The notes below the pieces were generated by a model. That model made no database searches. It worked only from the letters and a program-made list of their open reading frames with translations, and had not been told where the DNA came from. A DNA stretch of 64,000 nucleotides, taken from JABDIP01 sp965237625. GTDB lineage: Bacteria; Pseudomonadota; Alphaproteobacteria; DSM-16000; Inquilinaceae. Positions 43,610-53,917 of this stretch are shown here, piece by piece. The stretch's first letter is position 1, and the number at the start of each line of letters is the position of its first letter. The translations under genes and the position numbers were made by a program. The stretch spans positions 1-64,000 of the forward strand of contig CBDEGD010000025.1 of NCBI GenBank assembly GCA_965237625.1, given 5' to 3'.

Positions 43610-44997
43610 GCCGCCTTTCCTCTCTGATCCGGGGTCTCCCGGTCCTGTCGCTGCTTATCCTCGCCCTGGTCGCGCCGACACCGGCCTGGGCGGTCGATGT
43701 TCAGCGGGTGGTCAGCCCGATGGGGATCGAGGCGTGGCTGGTCGAGAACGATTCAGTCCCGGTCATCGCCATCGAATTCGCCTTTCGCGGCGGAGTCGAG
43801 CTGGATCCGGACGGCAAGGAAGGGCTGGCCAATCTGGTGTCCATCCTGCTGGATGAAGGCGCTGGCGATCTCGACAGTGCGACCTTCCAGCAGCGGCTCA
43901 GCAACGCCGCCATTGGCCTCAGCTTCGATGGGTCGATCGACGGCTTCTATGGCAGTTTGAAGACCGTGACGGCCAATGCGGATGAAGCTTTCGACCTGCT
44001 TCGGCTGGCGCTGACCGCGCCGCGTTTCGACGAGGACGCGGTGGAGCGCATGCGGGCCGCCGTCTTTGCCGATATCCGCCGCCAGGTCGCCAATCCGAAC
44101 TGGATGGGCCGCCGGGCCTTTTACGAACAGGCGTTCGCCGGACACCCTTATGGACGGCCCTCCCGCGGCACGGCTCAGACCCTGGCGGGGCTGACCGCCG
44201 ACGATTTGCGGGGTTTCGTCGACCGGCGCTTCAACCGCTCCAACCTCATCGTCGGCGTATCCGGGGATATGACCGCGGCTGAGCTTGGCCCGATCCTGGA
44301 CCGCATCTTCGGCGATTTGCCTGTGGGCGCCCCGAGCCCGCGGCCCGCCGATATTACGCAGGCTGGCACCGGTGACCGCATTCTCGTTCAGCGTGATGGT
44401 CCGCAGAGCGTCATGATGCTGGCGCAGCCGGGCATCGCCCGCAGCGATCCGGATTTCTACACCGCCTATGTGGTGAACCATATCCTCGGCGGCGGCGGTT
44501 TCACATCGCGGCTGACCGATGAAGTCCGCGAACGGCGTGGCCTGACCTATGGGATCGGCAGCTATCTGGTGAATTTCGACCACGCTAATCTGTTGATGGC
44601 CAGCAGTTCGCTGTCGAATGCCAATGTGGTCCAGGCCCTCGATCTGGTCCTGCAGGAATGGCGACGGCTCGCCCAGTCCGGCGTTACCGCCGAGGAGCTG
44701 GACGACGCCAAGACCTTCCTGACCGGCTCGTTCCCGTTGCGCTTCACCTCCACCGACCGCATCGCCTCGATCCTGCTCGGCATGCAGATCGAGGATCTCG
44801 GCATCGACTTCCTCGACCGGCGCAACGCAGAGGTCGAGGCAGTCACGCTGGCAAACGCCAACCGTGTCGCCGCCCGGCTGTACGACGCCGACGCGCTGAC
44901 CGTCGTCGTCGTCGGCGCGCCGGATGGCGATTTCCAGGCCGACCGGCTGATCGATGGCGCCGATCTGGCCGCGCGGGAGCTTGGCCTCGGCGGATAG
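43606..44997 (+). CDS. M16 family protein, non-catalytic partner
   Basis: A 463-residue exported M16 homologue starting in the stop of the catalytic gene (ATGA). The signal peptide SLLILALVAPTPAWA is clear. At the place of HxxEH the sequence is GLANLVSILLDEGAG, so no zinc site exists. The C-terminal R/Y-type residues of the family are kept (FTSRLTDEVRERRGLTYGIGS). In such pairs the non-catalytic subunit helps bind substrate. Coupled translation suits a one-to-one heterodimer in the periplasm. Confidence 0.92.
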   Translation: MSRLSSLIRGLPVLSLLILALVAPTPAWAVDVQRVVSPMGIEAWLVENDSVPVIAIEFAFRGGVELDPDGKEGLANLVSILLDEGAGDLDSATFQQRLSNAAIGLSFDGSIDGFYGSLKTVTANADEAFDLLRLALTAPRFDEDAVERMRAAVFADIRRQVANPNWMGRRAFYEQAFAGHPYGRPSRGTAQTLAGLTADDLRGFVDRRFNRSNLIVGVSGDMTAAELGPILDRIFGDLPVGAPSPRPADITQAGTGDRILVQRDGPQSVMMLAQPGIARSDPDFYTAYVVNHILGGGGFTSRLTDEVRERRGLTYGIGSYLVNFDHANLLMASSSLSNANVVQALDLVLQEWRRLAQSGVTAEELDDAKTFLTGSFPLRFTSTDRIASILLGMQIEDLGIDFLDRRNAEVEAVTLANANRVAARLYDADALTVVVVGAPDGDFQADRLIDGADLAARELGLGG

Positions 44998-45054
44998 TCG
45001 TTCGCCTTAGTCCGGGGCTCAAGGCGAGCCGGGTGGTTATGAATGAACGGCCGC

Positions 45055-45196
45055 TGCCTCCCCCTCACCCTCCCACGGCTTCGCCGCGGGTTCCTCCCTC
45101 TCCCCAAGAAGAGGGTTTGTCGAGGCGCCCATGAGCTTCCCTCTCCTCGGGGAGAGGGAGGGACCCGACGCGAAGCGTTGGGAGGGTGAGGGGGCA
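45055..45196. repeat. Palindromic repeat with CCCTCACCC / GGGTGAGGG ends, copy 2
   Basis: The arms CCCCTCACCCTCCCA and GGGAGGGTGAGGGG flank internal CCCTCTCCCC-type pairs, the same architecture as 10215-10371. It fills the gap between the second M16 gene and pgi. Confidence 0.75.
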
Positions 45197-45283
45197 GCGC
45201 TGACCCTCCTGTCGGTCGCTGTGGTGAACCCCATCCCGTTTTGATACCCTCCGCGCTCACTTCACCGTGCGGAAATCCCATCC

Positions 45284-46945
45284 ATGTCGACGCTGACCCA
45301 ATCCGAAGTCTGGAAACTGCTGGCCGCCCATGCCGAGGAAGCGGAGCGCCAGCCCATGCGCGAGATGTTCGACGACGATCCGCGGCGGTTCGAAAAGTTC
45401 TCGCTGCGCGTCGGCGACATGCTGCTGGACTACTCCAAGAACCGCATCGGCCGGGAGACCATGCGCCTGCTGATCCAACTGGCGCAGCAACAGGATGTGG
45501 AAGGTTGGCGTAGCGCCATGTTCGCCGGCGAGAAGATCAATCGCACGGAGAACCGCTCGGTGCTGCATGTCGCCCTGCGCAACCGGTCGCTGCGGCCGGT
45601 GCTGGTCGGCGGCCGCGACGTGATGGTGGATGTGCGCGAGGTGCTGGGCCATATGCGCGTCTTCAGCGAGGCGGTGCGCTCGGGCGACTGGAAAGGTCAT
45701 TCCGGCAAGCGCATCACCGATGTGGTGAATATCGGCATTGGCGGTTCCGATCTTGGGCCGGAGATGGTGACCAAGGCGCTGAGCGCCTATCGCCATTCGG
45801 ACATCAGGCTGCATTTCGTCTCCAATATCGACGGCACCCACCTGGCCGAGGCGCTGAAGCCGCTCGACCCGGAAACCACCTTGTTTATCGTCGCCTCGAA
45901 GACCTTCACCACCCAGGAGACCCTGACCAATGCCCGCTCGGCGCGGAGCTGGTTCCTGGAGAGCGGCGCTGACGAGGCTGCCGTTGCGAAGCATTTCGTG
46001 GCGCTGTCCACCAACGAGGCCGAGGTCACCGCTTTCGGCATCGACCCGGCCAATATGTTTGGCTTCTGGGATTGGGTCGGTGGCCGCTATTCGGTGTGGT
46101 CGGCGATCGGCCTGTCGGTGGCGATTTCGATCGGCATGGACCGGTTCGAGGAATTTCTCGAAGGCGCCGACGCCATGGACGACCATTTCCGCAAGGCGCC
46201 GCTGGACGAGAACATGCCGGTGATCCTGGCCTTGTTGGGGGTCTGGTATGGCGGTTTCTTCGGCGCCCACGCCCATGGGGTTCTGCCCTACGACCAGTAT
46301 CTGGCCCGGCTGCCGGCCTATCTGCAGCAGGCCGATATGGAATCGAACGGCAAATCTGTCGGCCGCGATAACCTGCCGGTCGACTACCAGACCGGGCCGA
46401 TCGTGTTCGGCGAGCCCGGCACCTGCGGCCAGCACGCCTTCTATCAGCTGATCCACCAGGGCACGCGGCTGATCCCCTGCGACTTTATCGCACCGTGCCG
46501 TAGTAGTCATAGCGACCTGGGCCAGAATGCGCTGGGCGACCATCACTGCATCCTGCTGGCGAATTTTCTCGCCCAGACCGAGGCGCTGATGCGCGGCAAG
46601 ACCGAGGAGGAGGCCCGCGCCGAGCTGGAGGCCCAGGGGCTGGAGGGCGCCGCCCTGGAGGCGCTGCTGCCGCACAAGGTGTTCTCCGGCAACCGGCCGA
46701 CCAACACCATCCTGGTCAAGCAGCTCGACCCCCATACGCTCGGCATGCTGATCGCTCTCTACGAGCACAAGATCTTCGTCCAGGGGGTGATCTGGAACAT
46801 CTACAGCTACGACCAATGGGGCGTGGAACTGGGCAAGCAGCTTGCCGGAGACATCCTGCCGAAACTGGCGCCCGGAGCGACACCGGAGGGCCATGACAGC
46901 TCGACTGTCGGCCTGATGAAATTCTACCACGAAAACCGGGGTTAG
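45284..46945 (+). CDS. pgi: Glucose-6-phosphate isomerase
   Basis: Interconverts glucose 6-phosphate and fructose 6-phosphate in the cytoplasm. At 553 residues it is the normal length of the large bacterial type. The family signatures VNIGIGGSDLGPEMVTKAL, FIVASKTFTTQETLTNA, GGRYSVWSAIGLSVAI and the late GVELGKQLAGDILP are intact. It stands alone between two palindromic repeats, so it is probably a single transcription unit. Confidence 0.98.
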   Translation: MSTLTQSEVWKLLAAHAEEAERQPMREMFDDDPRRFEKFSLRVGDMLLDYSKNRIGRETMRLLIQLAQQQDVEGWRSAMFAGEKINRTENRSVLHVALRNRSLRPVLVGGRDVMVDVREVLGHMRVFSEAVRSGDWKGHSGKRITDVVNIGIGGSDLGPEMVTKALSAYRHSDIRLHFVSNIDGTHLAEALKPLDPETTLFIVASKTFTTQETLTNARSARSWFLESGADEAAVAKHFVALSTNEAEVTAFGIDPANMFGFWDWVGGRYSVWSAIGLSVAISIGMDRFEEFLEGADAMDDHFRKAPLDENMPVILALLGVWYGGFFGAHAHGVLPYDQYLARLPAYLQQADMESNGKSVGRDNLPVDYQTGPIVFGEPGTCGQHAFYQLIHQGTRLIPCDFIAPCRSSHSDLGQNALGDHHCILLANFLAQTEALMRGKTEEEARAELEAQGLEGAALEALLPHKVFSGNRPTNTILVKQLDPHTLGMLIALYEHKIFVQGVIWNIYSYDQWGVELGKQLAGDILPKLAPGATPEGHDSSTVGLMKFYHENRG

Positions 46946-46964
46946 GCCGCCGTCCCATAGGATT

Positions 46965-47039
46965 GTCATTCCCGCGAAGGCGGGAACCTCGATGGACCAG
47001 ATGCTGGCAGCTCTAGATTCCCGCTTTCGCGGGAATGAC
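46965..47039. repeat. REP-like palindrome (GTCATTCCCGCG type), copy 3
   Basis: GTCATTCCCGCGAAGGCGGG on the left pairs with CCCGCTTTCGCGGGAATGAC on the right, one position differing. It is the same family as 17208-17296 and 30566-30660 and lies between pgi and mutL. Confidence 0.88.
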
Positions 47040-47178
47040 GGGTTGGCGGGCGGTTTGGACAAGGCAGTCGGATGCTGGCCTTAGCCGCCAAATCGACCTC
47101 ACGATCAACCACAATCACTCGCGTTCGAGACCCTCAGGGTCTACGATATCTGGTAGCCTTCTTCCGCGAGCCAAACCC

Positions 47179-49005
47179 ATGCCCATCCGCCGATTGCCGC
47201 AAAACCTGGTCAACCGGATCGCCGCCGGCGAGGTGATCGAGCGGCCGGCGGCGGCCGTCAAGGAGTTGGTGGAGAACGCCATCGATGCCGGCGCGAGCCG
47301 CATCGAGGTGACCCTGCGGGACAGCGGGCGCAGCTATATCGGCGTTGTGGATGATGGGCGCGGCATGGACCGTGAGGCGCTTTGCCTGGCCGTGGAGCGC
47401 CATGCGACGTCCAAGCTGCCGGATGACGATCTGGTCCATATCGCGACGCTGGGTTTTCGCGGCGAGGCGCTGCCCTCGATCGGCGCCGTCGGGCGTTTGA
47501 CCCTGTCGAGCCGGGCCGAAGGATCCGACGAGGCCTGGGCGCTGACGGTAGAGGGCGGCGAATTCGGCGAGCCGGTGCCCGCCGCGCTGAATGCCGGCAC
47601 CAAGGTCGAGCTGCGCGATCTGTTCTACGCCACCCCGGCGCGGCTGAAATTTCTCAAGGGCCAGCGGGCCGAGACCACAGCCGTCATCGACGCGGTCCAG
47701 CGCCTCGCCATGGCCTGCCCGGAAATCGGTTTCACCCTGTCCGACGAGAACCGGACGCCGGTGCGACTCAGCGCCGCTCAGGGCGATCTGCTGGATTCGC
47801 GATTGGCCCGTCTGTCGGCGATCATGGGCCGGGAGTTCGCTGATAACGCCGTGCCCATCGATGCGGAGCGCGAGGGCATCCGCCTGACCGGTCATGCCGC
47901 CTTGCCGACCCTGAACCGGGCGACCGGCCAGGCGCAGTATTTCTTCGTCAATGGCCGGCCGGTGCGCGACAAGCTGCTGCTGGGCGCCCTGCGCGGCGCT
48001 TATGCGGATTTTCTGTCCCGCGACCGCCATCCCATGGTGGCGCTGTTCCTGGAACTGCCGGCCGAGGAGGTCGACGTCAACGTGCATCCGGCCAAGGCCG
48101 AGGTCCGGTTCCGCGATGCCGGGCTGGTGCGCGGGCTGGTGGTCAGCGCCATCCGCCATGCGCTGGCCGGGGCCGGGCACCGCGCCTCCACCAGCGTGGG
48201 GACCGCGACGCTGGGGGCATTCCGGCCCCATAGCGGTGTGGATGTTTCCTATCGTCCTGGCGGGTCATCCGGCATGCCGGGCAGGATGCCGGGTGGTGTG
48301 GCGGAACTTGCCGCCCAGTACCAGGCGCCGATCGGGCCGCCCTCGGCGCGGGCGGATCTGGTGGGCGGGCCGATGGCGGGCGGCGAGGCGGTCGAGACAC
48401 CACAGACCGAGATGGCCGCCGCCGGTTTCCCGCTCGGCGCGGCGCGGGCGCAATTGCACGAGAACTACATTGTCGCCCAGACCGAGGACGGGATCGTCAT
48501 CGTCGACCAGCACGCCGCCCATGAGCGGCTGGTCTATGAGCGCATGAAGACAGCGCTGGCCGAAGGCCGGGTGAAGACCCAGGGCCTGCTGCTGCCGGAA
48601 GTGATCGAGCTATCCGGTCCGGCGGCCGCGCATTTGGTCGAACGGGCCGGGGAACTCGCGGAGCTTGGCCTAGCGCTGGAGGCGTTCGGCCATGACGCTG
48701 TGGTGATCCGCGAGGTGCCGGCGATGCTGGGCCAGACCGATGTGCAGGGACTCGTCCGCGATCTGGCCGACGATTTGGCGGCGCTGGACGATACTACGAC
48801 CCTGAAGGATCGGCTGGAGGCTGTCTGCGCCACCCTGGCCTGCCATGGCAGCGTGCGATCCGGCCGTCGGCTGACGGTCGAGGAGATGAATGCGCTGCTG
48901 CGCCAGATGGAGGCGACACCCTATTCCGGCCAGTGCAACCATGGCCGGCCGACTTATGTGGAGCTTTCCCTGGCCGATATCGAGCGGCTGTTCGGCCGCC
49001 GCTAG
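47179..49005 (+). CDS. mutL: DNA mismatch repair protein MutL
   Basis: Links MutS mismatch recognition to strand removal. The 608-residue protein has the GHKL ATPase domain (NRIAAGEVIERPAAAVKELV, DDGRGMD, GFRGEALPSIG) and a C-terminal dimerisation domain. The latter contains DQHAAHERLVYE (about residue 444), which fits the endonuclease motif DQHAx2Ex4E, plus ACHGSVRSG and GQCNHGRPT. It is therefore probably a nicking MutL, as in bacteria without MutH. A Gly/Pro-rich linker joins the halves. Confidence 0.97.
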   Translation: MPIRRLPQNLVNRIAAGEVIERPAAAVKELVENAIDAGASRIEVTLRDSGRSYIGVVDDGRGMDREALCLAVERHATSKLPDDDLVHIATLGFRGEALPSIGAVGRLTLSSRAEGSDEAWALTVEGGEFGEPVPAALNAGTKVELRDLFYATPARLKFLKGQRAETTAVIDAVQRLAMACPEIGFTLSDENRTPVRLSAAQGDLLDSRLARLSAIMGREFADNAVPIDAEREGIRLTGHAALPTLNRATGQAQYFFVNGRPVRDKLLLGALRGAYADFLSRDRHPMVALFLELPAEEVDVNVHPAKAEVRFRDAGLVRGLVVSAIRHALAGAGHRASTSVGTATLGAFRPHSGVDVSYRPGGSSGMPGRMPGGVAELAAQYQAPIGPPSARADLVGGPMAGGEAVETPQTEMAAAGFPLGAARAQLHENYIVAQTEDGIVIVDQHAAHERLVYERMKTALAEGRVKTQGLLLPEVIELSGPAAAHLVERAGELAELGLALEAFGHDAVVIREVPAMLGQTDVQGLVRDLADDLAALDDTTTLKDRLEAVCATLACHGSVRSGRRLTVEEMNALLRQMEATPYSGQCNHGRPTYVELSLADIERLFGRR

Positions 49006-49047
49006 GCAGGTCCGGTGAAACTTGGGCGGGTCCTACGCTGACCGGCG

Positions 49048-49539
49048 TCAAGGGTCCCGCAAGTCGTTGATGTCGACGTCAAGCTTCACATCGCCCGGTT
49101 TCACATCCAATTCCGCCGTCGCGGCGGGCCGTGCGCGGCGTTGCAGCCACAATCCGAAGGCCGCCAAAACCAGCCCGACCGGCAGCAGCATGACGGGCCA
49201 TGCGAATCGCTGGCGGGCGATCAGCGCGCGAGGTGCGTCGCCCTCGCTGTACCAGACCGTGACCCTATCCCCAACCTCAGGCGCCAGGGACCCGACCGCC
49301 TCGGCAAACATCATCGTTTCGCCGCCGGCTGTCTGATAGGCCACCAGCAATTCCGGGCGCGGGCCGGATTCGGTGTCCACGTCGCGGGTGCCGACGACCT
49401 CGCCGATGGTGCTGTCCAGTTCGCGGGCATCCCAGAGGGTGGCGACCGCAATCGAAAGCGCGGCGACCACAATGGCCAACCCGACCGCTGCGGTTCGCCG
49501 CCACAGCCTCCGTGCCGCGAGCCGATCTCCGCCGTTCAT
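49048..49539 (-). CDS. DUF3592 membrane protein
   Basis: A 163-residue protein with two membrane helices (about residues 16-36 and 112-132) around a soluble domain that contains GEVVGTRDVDTESGPRPELLVAYQ and VGDRVTVWYSEGDAPRALI, as in DUF3592 proteins. The function is unknown. ATG 49539 is preceded by GGAG with 7-nt spacing, which decides it over an in-frame start 9 codons upstream. It converges with mutL. Confidence 0.8.
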   Translation of the reverse strand: MNGGDRLAARRLWRRTAAVGLAIVVAALSIAVATLWDARELDSTIGEVVGTRDVDTESGPRPELLVAYQTAGGETMMFAEAVGSLAPEVGDRVTVWYSEGDAPRALIARQRFAWPVMLLPVGLVLAAFGLWLQRRARPAATAELDVKPGDVKLDVDINDLRDP

Positions 49540-49566
49540 TGACAAGCTCCGTTGTCGTGGTGCCAC

Positions 49567-49770
49567 CGAGTCATACCCAGTCCGGTGCGTCCTGTCTGCC
49601 GCGTCGTAAAGATAGAATATGGTGTGAAAGAACTAAACTAAATTAACGCAAACAATAAAAATTTACTTGTAAACGTTTGAAAGTATAATCAAAATTAACC
49701 ACAGTATTTATTAAGTTGATAACGAACAGTGTGCTAGTTTTTCTTAAGCCAGGGACTGTATTGGGGAATA
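49567..49770 (+). promoter_or_regulatory. AT-rich leader upstream of the FecR-domain gene
   Basis: About 150 bp of this gap (49610-49750) is far richer in A and T than anything else in the window and ends with GGGGAATA before the ATG at 49771. It is likely to hold the promoter of the FecR/CHASE2 pair and could bind a nucleoid protein. No single -35/-10 pair stands out over the AT background. Confidence 0.45.
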
Positions 49771-50769
<999 letters not shown>

Positions 50770-50807
50770 GCCGACGTATCGGCCTGTACCGATGTTGTCA
50801 TCGACAT

Positions 50808-53348
50808 ATGACCTCACGCACCACGCATAGCCCGGTCCGACGGGCCTTCGCTCACCTCGCCATTTTTGGCGTGGTGAGCTTGGCTTTCATGCTCGGGCTG
50901 CTCGATTTCATCGAGTTCAAGATCGCCGATCTGCGTTTTGAGATGCTCAGGCGTGACGTGTCGGGAGACCTGGTCCTCGTCGAAATCGACGCCCGCAGCC
51001 TGCGGGCGCTTGATGGCTGGCCCTGGCCGCGTTCCTACCATGCCCAGATCACGGATACTCTGAGGGCGGCGGGCGCAGACCGGATCGCCTTCGATGTCGA
51101 TTTCAGCTCACATTCCACACGGCCGGGAGACTCCGCCCTCGCAGAGGCGCTTCAGGCCGCCGAGGGCCGGGTCCTGTTGCCGGTCTTCGCACAGATGATG
51201 CGCCAGGCGGGCGGTGAAGAGCGGTTGGTGGTGAGCCGACCTCTGCCGGAATTCGAGCGCAGCGTGGCGCTGGGTTCGGTCAATGTCACGGCCGGGGCGG
51301 ACGGGCTGGTGCGTCGGATGTCCTCCATGCAGTCCCTCGGGCTCGATCGGGTGCCATCGTTCTTCGCGACCCTCGCCGAATACGATCACGCGAATCCGGG
51401 ACCCTTTTTCATCGACTATGGCATCCGGCCGGAACTGATCGCACGGCTGTCCTATGTCGATGTGCTGCTCGGCCGGTTCGATCCGCGTTCCGTGGCCGGG
51501 AAACGGGTTCTGATCGGTTCGACGGCCATGGAGCTGGGTGACGAGGTTGCTGTGCCGATCCACGTCAGCATCCCGGGGGCGGTATTGCAGGCGCTCGCCT
51601 ATGAATCGATCGTCCAGGGACGGGCGATACGGGGGGTGCCAAAATGGCTCACTCTGAGTGTGATTGCCTTGATAGCGGCGCTGGCCGGTTGGGGTTTTGC
51701 CCGCTGCTCGTGGCGCCGGGGATTGGCGATCCTGTCAGGCAGCTGGGTGGTGCTCTTCCTGGCGAGTGTCGCTGTGCAGGCCGCCAATCCCGTCGCGATG
51801 TACCTGACACCCTGGCTGCTGGTACTATTGTTCAGCTATGCCGCCGCAGTGATCGGCCGGGTCGACCAACTCGATTTACGATTACTGGCGCAGAGCATCG
51901 CCCTGAGAAAGTCCGGCGCCTTCATGCGGCAGGTCGTCGATAATAGTTTCGACGGCATCGTCACGATCGATGGGGACGGGCGGATCAAATCGCTCAACCG
52001 GGCCGCCGAAGCGGTTCTCGGGAGCGCGGCGGAGCGCGTAGTTGGCACAAGCTTCTATCGGCTCCTCGCCAGCGGAACCTGGCGGGGCCTTGTACCGGAG
52101 AATGAACTCTATTTCCGCCCGCAGGAAATACGCCGTACGCGGCCGGATGGGACCTGCTCCGCCGTGCAGGTGGCGATCAGCCGGACCGAGGTCGAGGACG
52201 AGTTGGTGCATATCGCCATCCTGCGCGACATCACCACGCAGAAGCGGGCCGAGAAGATTGCCGAGGAGGCGCAATTCCGGCTCCATGAAGCAATCGAGCG
52301 CATTCATGAGGGCTTCGCCCTCTATGATCCGGAGGGCAACCTTGCCCTGAGCAACCGGAAATTCGGGGAGCTTGCGGCGCGGATTCCGGGGCCGACCGAT
52401 AGGGTCGATATTCCAGGCGTGGAGTCCGAGGCCGAAGCCGGGGAGCCGGGTTGCGACGCCTATCGGGAAATGGTTCTGGACGATGGGACCTGGTTGCGGG
52501 CCAGCCTGCAGCCGACGAAAGAGGGCGGCGCGGTCGCGGTCTATGCCGACATCTCCGAGCTGAAACAGCGCGAATCCGAGTTGCAGGTGGCGGTGCGGCA
52601 GGCGGAAGCCGCCAATCGCAGCAAGACTGAATTCCTGGCCAATATGAGCCATGAACTGCGCACGCCATTGAACGCGATCATCGGTTTTTCGGAGACCATG
52701 GTGACCGAGATGATGGGGCCGGTCGGGACGCCGCAATACAAGGAATATGCCGGGGACATCCTCGCCAGCGGCCGCCACCTCCTGGACATCATCACCGATA
52801 TTCTGGACGTCTCGAAGATCGAGGCAGGCGAATTGCGGCTGACCCCGGAATTGCTTGCACTCGAGGCCGTCACCGATGACGCATTGCGGATGATCCGTGA
52901 GCGCGCCGCCAGCAGCGGTCACCGGATTACGTCCGAGTATCCCGAAAATCTGCCGGGTTTGTACGCCGATCGCCGGGCGATCCTGCAGGTGCTGCTCAAC
53001 CTGCTGTCAAACGCCCTCAAATTCACCGCCGATGGCGGCGACATCGCCGTCAAGATCACCTCCCGCGGCGATGGGACCCTCTCGGTCGCCATCACGGATT
53101 CCGGTATTGGCATGACCCCCGAAGATATCCCCCGGGCGCTGAGCCTGTTCGGACAGGTCGAGGACAGTATGCAGCGAAGCTATGACGGTACCGGCTTGGG
53201 ACTTCCGCTATCGGACCGCCTGATGACCCTGCATGGCGGGTCCATGGATATCGAAAGCGAATTCGGAATCGGCACGACGATCACATTGCACTTTCCGGCG
53301 GACCGGGTGGTCTGGCCAGTGGCCGATTCCGAATCCGCGACCGCCTAA
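50808..53348 (+). CDS. CHASE2-domain sensor histidine kinase
   Basis: An 846-residue membrane kinase. Order: N-terminal helix; periplasmic CHASE2 sensor (about 30-285, including LVLVEIDARSLRALDGWPWPR and AGADRIAFDVDFS); three membrane helices (about 285-345); PAS (about 360-480); a second PAS-like domain (about 485-590); HisKA with H615 in FLANMSHELRTPLNAIIGFSE; and HATPase with N-box LLNLLSNALKF, DSGIGM and GTGLGLPLS. No receiver domain is fused and no response regulator is adjacent, so its target is unknown. It follows the FecR-domain gene; FecR with CHASE2 proteins is a known pairing. Confidence 0.92.
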   Translation: MTSRTTHSPVRRAFAHLAIFGVVSLAFMLGLLDFIEFKIADLRFEMLRRDVSGDLVLVEIDARSLRALDGWPWPRSYHAQITDTLRAAGADRIAFDVDFSSHSTRPGDSALAEALQAAEGRVLLPVFAQMMRQAGGEERLVVSRPLPEFERSVALGSVNVTAGADGLVRRMSSMQSLGLDRVPSFFATLAEYDHANPGPFFIDYGIRPELIARLSYVDVLLGRFDPRSVAGKRVLIGSTAMELGDEVAVPIHVSIPGAVLQALAYESIVQGRAIRGVPKWLTLSVIALIAALAGWGFARCSWRRGLAILSGSWVVLFLASVAVQAANPVAMYLTPWLLVLLFSYAAAVIGRVDQLDLRLLAQSIALRKSGAFMRQVVDNSFDGIVTIDGDGRIKSLNRAAEAVLGSAAERVVGTSFYRLLASGTWRGLVPENELYFRPQEIRRTRPDGTCSAVQVAISRTEVEDELVHIAILRDITTQKRAEKIAEEAQFRLHEAIERIHEGFALYDPEGNLALSNRKFGELAARIPGPTDRVDIPGVESEAEAGEPGCDAYREMVLDDGTWLRASLQPTKEGGAVAVYADISELKQRESELQVAVRQAEAANRSKTEFLANMSHELRTPLNAIIGFSETMVTEMMGPVGTPQYKEYAGDILASGRHLLDIITDILDVSKIEAGELRLTPELLALEAVTDDALRMIRERAASSGHRITSEYPENLPGLYADRRAILQVLLNLLSNALKFTADGGDIAVKITSRGDGTLSVAITDSGIGMTPEDIPRALSLFGQVEDSMQRSYDGTGLGLPLSDRLMTLHGGSMDIESEFGIGTTITLHFPADRVVWPVADSESATA

Positions 53349-53353
53349 GGCGG

Positions 53354-53917
53354 CTAACGCCCTCTCAGAAACACCAGCCGGGTCCCGCCATAGCGGCGGT
53401 CGTCGAGCGTCTCGCACCCCTCCGGCACCTCGAACGGGTCAGGGACGGCCAATTCGACCACGATGACCGCGCCCGGCGACATCCATCCCCGGTCGGCCAG
53501 CCCGGTGATGGCAGGCGACGCCATTGCCTTGCCGTAGGGCGGCGCTATGAAGACCAGATTGGCCTGTGCCTTTGCCGGCAGCGGCCGGGTGGAATCGGTT
53601 CGCAGGAAATGTGCCCGGTCGGATTCCCGCATGTCGTCGACATTGCGTCGCGCCGCGGTCAGGGACTCGCTGCTGACGTCCAGTAACCACGCATCGGCGG
53701 CGCCACGCGACAGGGCTTCCAGGGCGAGCGCCCCGGTGCCGCAAAAGGCGTCCAGCACCACCGCGTCGACGACCGGGTTGGCGCCATCATCGCCCCAGCC
53801 GCCATGGGCCAGGACGTTGAACAGAGCCTCCCGGGTTCGGTCGGTCATCGGCCGGACATCGCGGCCGGCCGGCGCTGTCAGCCGGCGGCCCTTATGTTTT
53901 CCGGCGATGATGCGCAT
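53354..53917 (-). CDS. rsmD: 16S rRNA (guanine(966)-N(2))-methyltransferase
   Basis: Methylates G966 of 16S rRNA during 30S assembly. The 187-residue protein starts MRIIAGKHKGRRL, with RPMTDRTREALFNVL and the SAM motif VLDAFCGTGALALEALSRGA as in RsmD. The catalytic motif, usually DPPY/F or NPPY, reads APPYGK here, an unexpected loss of the acidic or amide residue. Its start lies within the 3' end of the pseudouridine synthase gene (26-bp overlap), so they form one unit. It converges with the CHASE2 kinase gene 5 bp away. Confidence 0.92.
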   Translation of the reverse strand: MRIIAGKHKGRRLTAPAGRDVRPMTDRTREALFNVLAHGGWGDDGANPVVDAVVLDAFCGTGALALEALSRGAADAWLLDVSSESLTAARRNVDDMRESDRAHFLRTDSTRPLPAKAQANLVFIAPPYGKAMASPAITGLADRGWMSPGAVIVVELAVPDPFEVPEGCETLDDRRYGGTRLVFLRGR

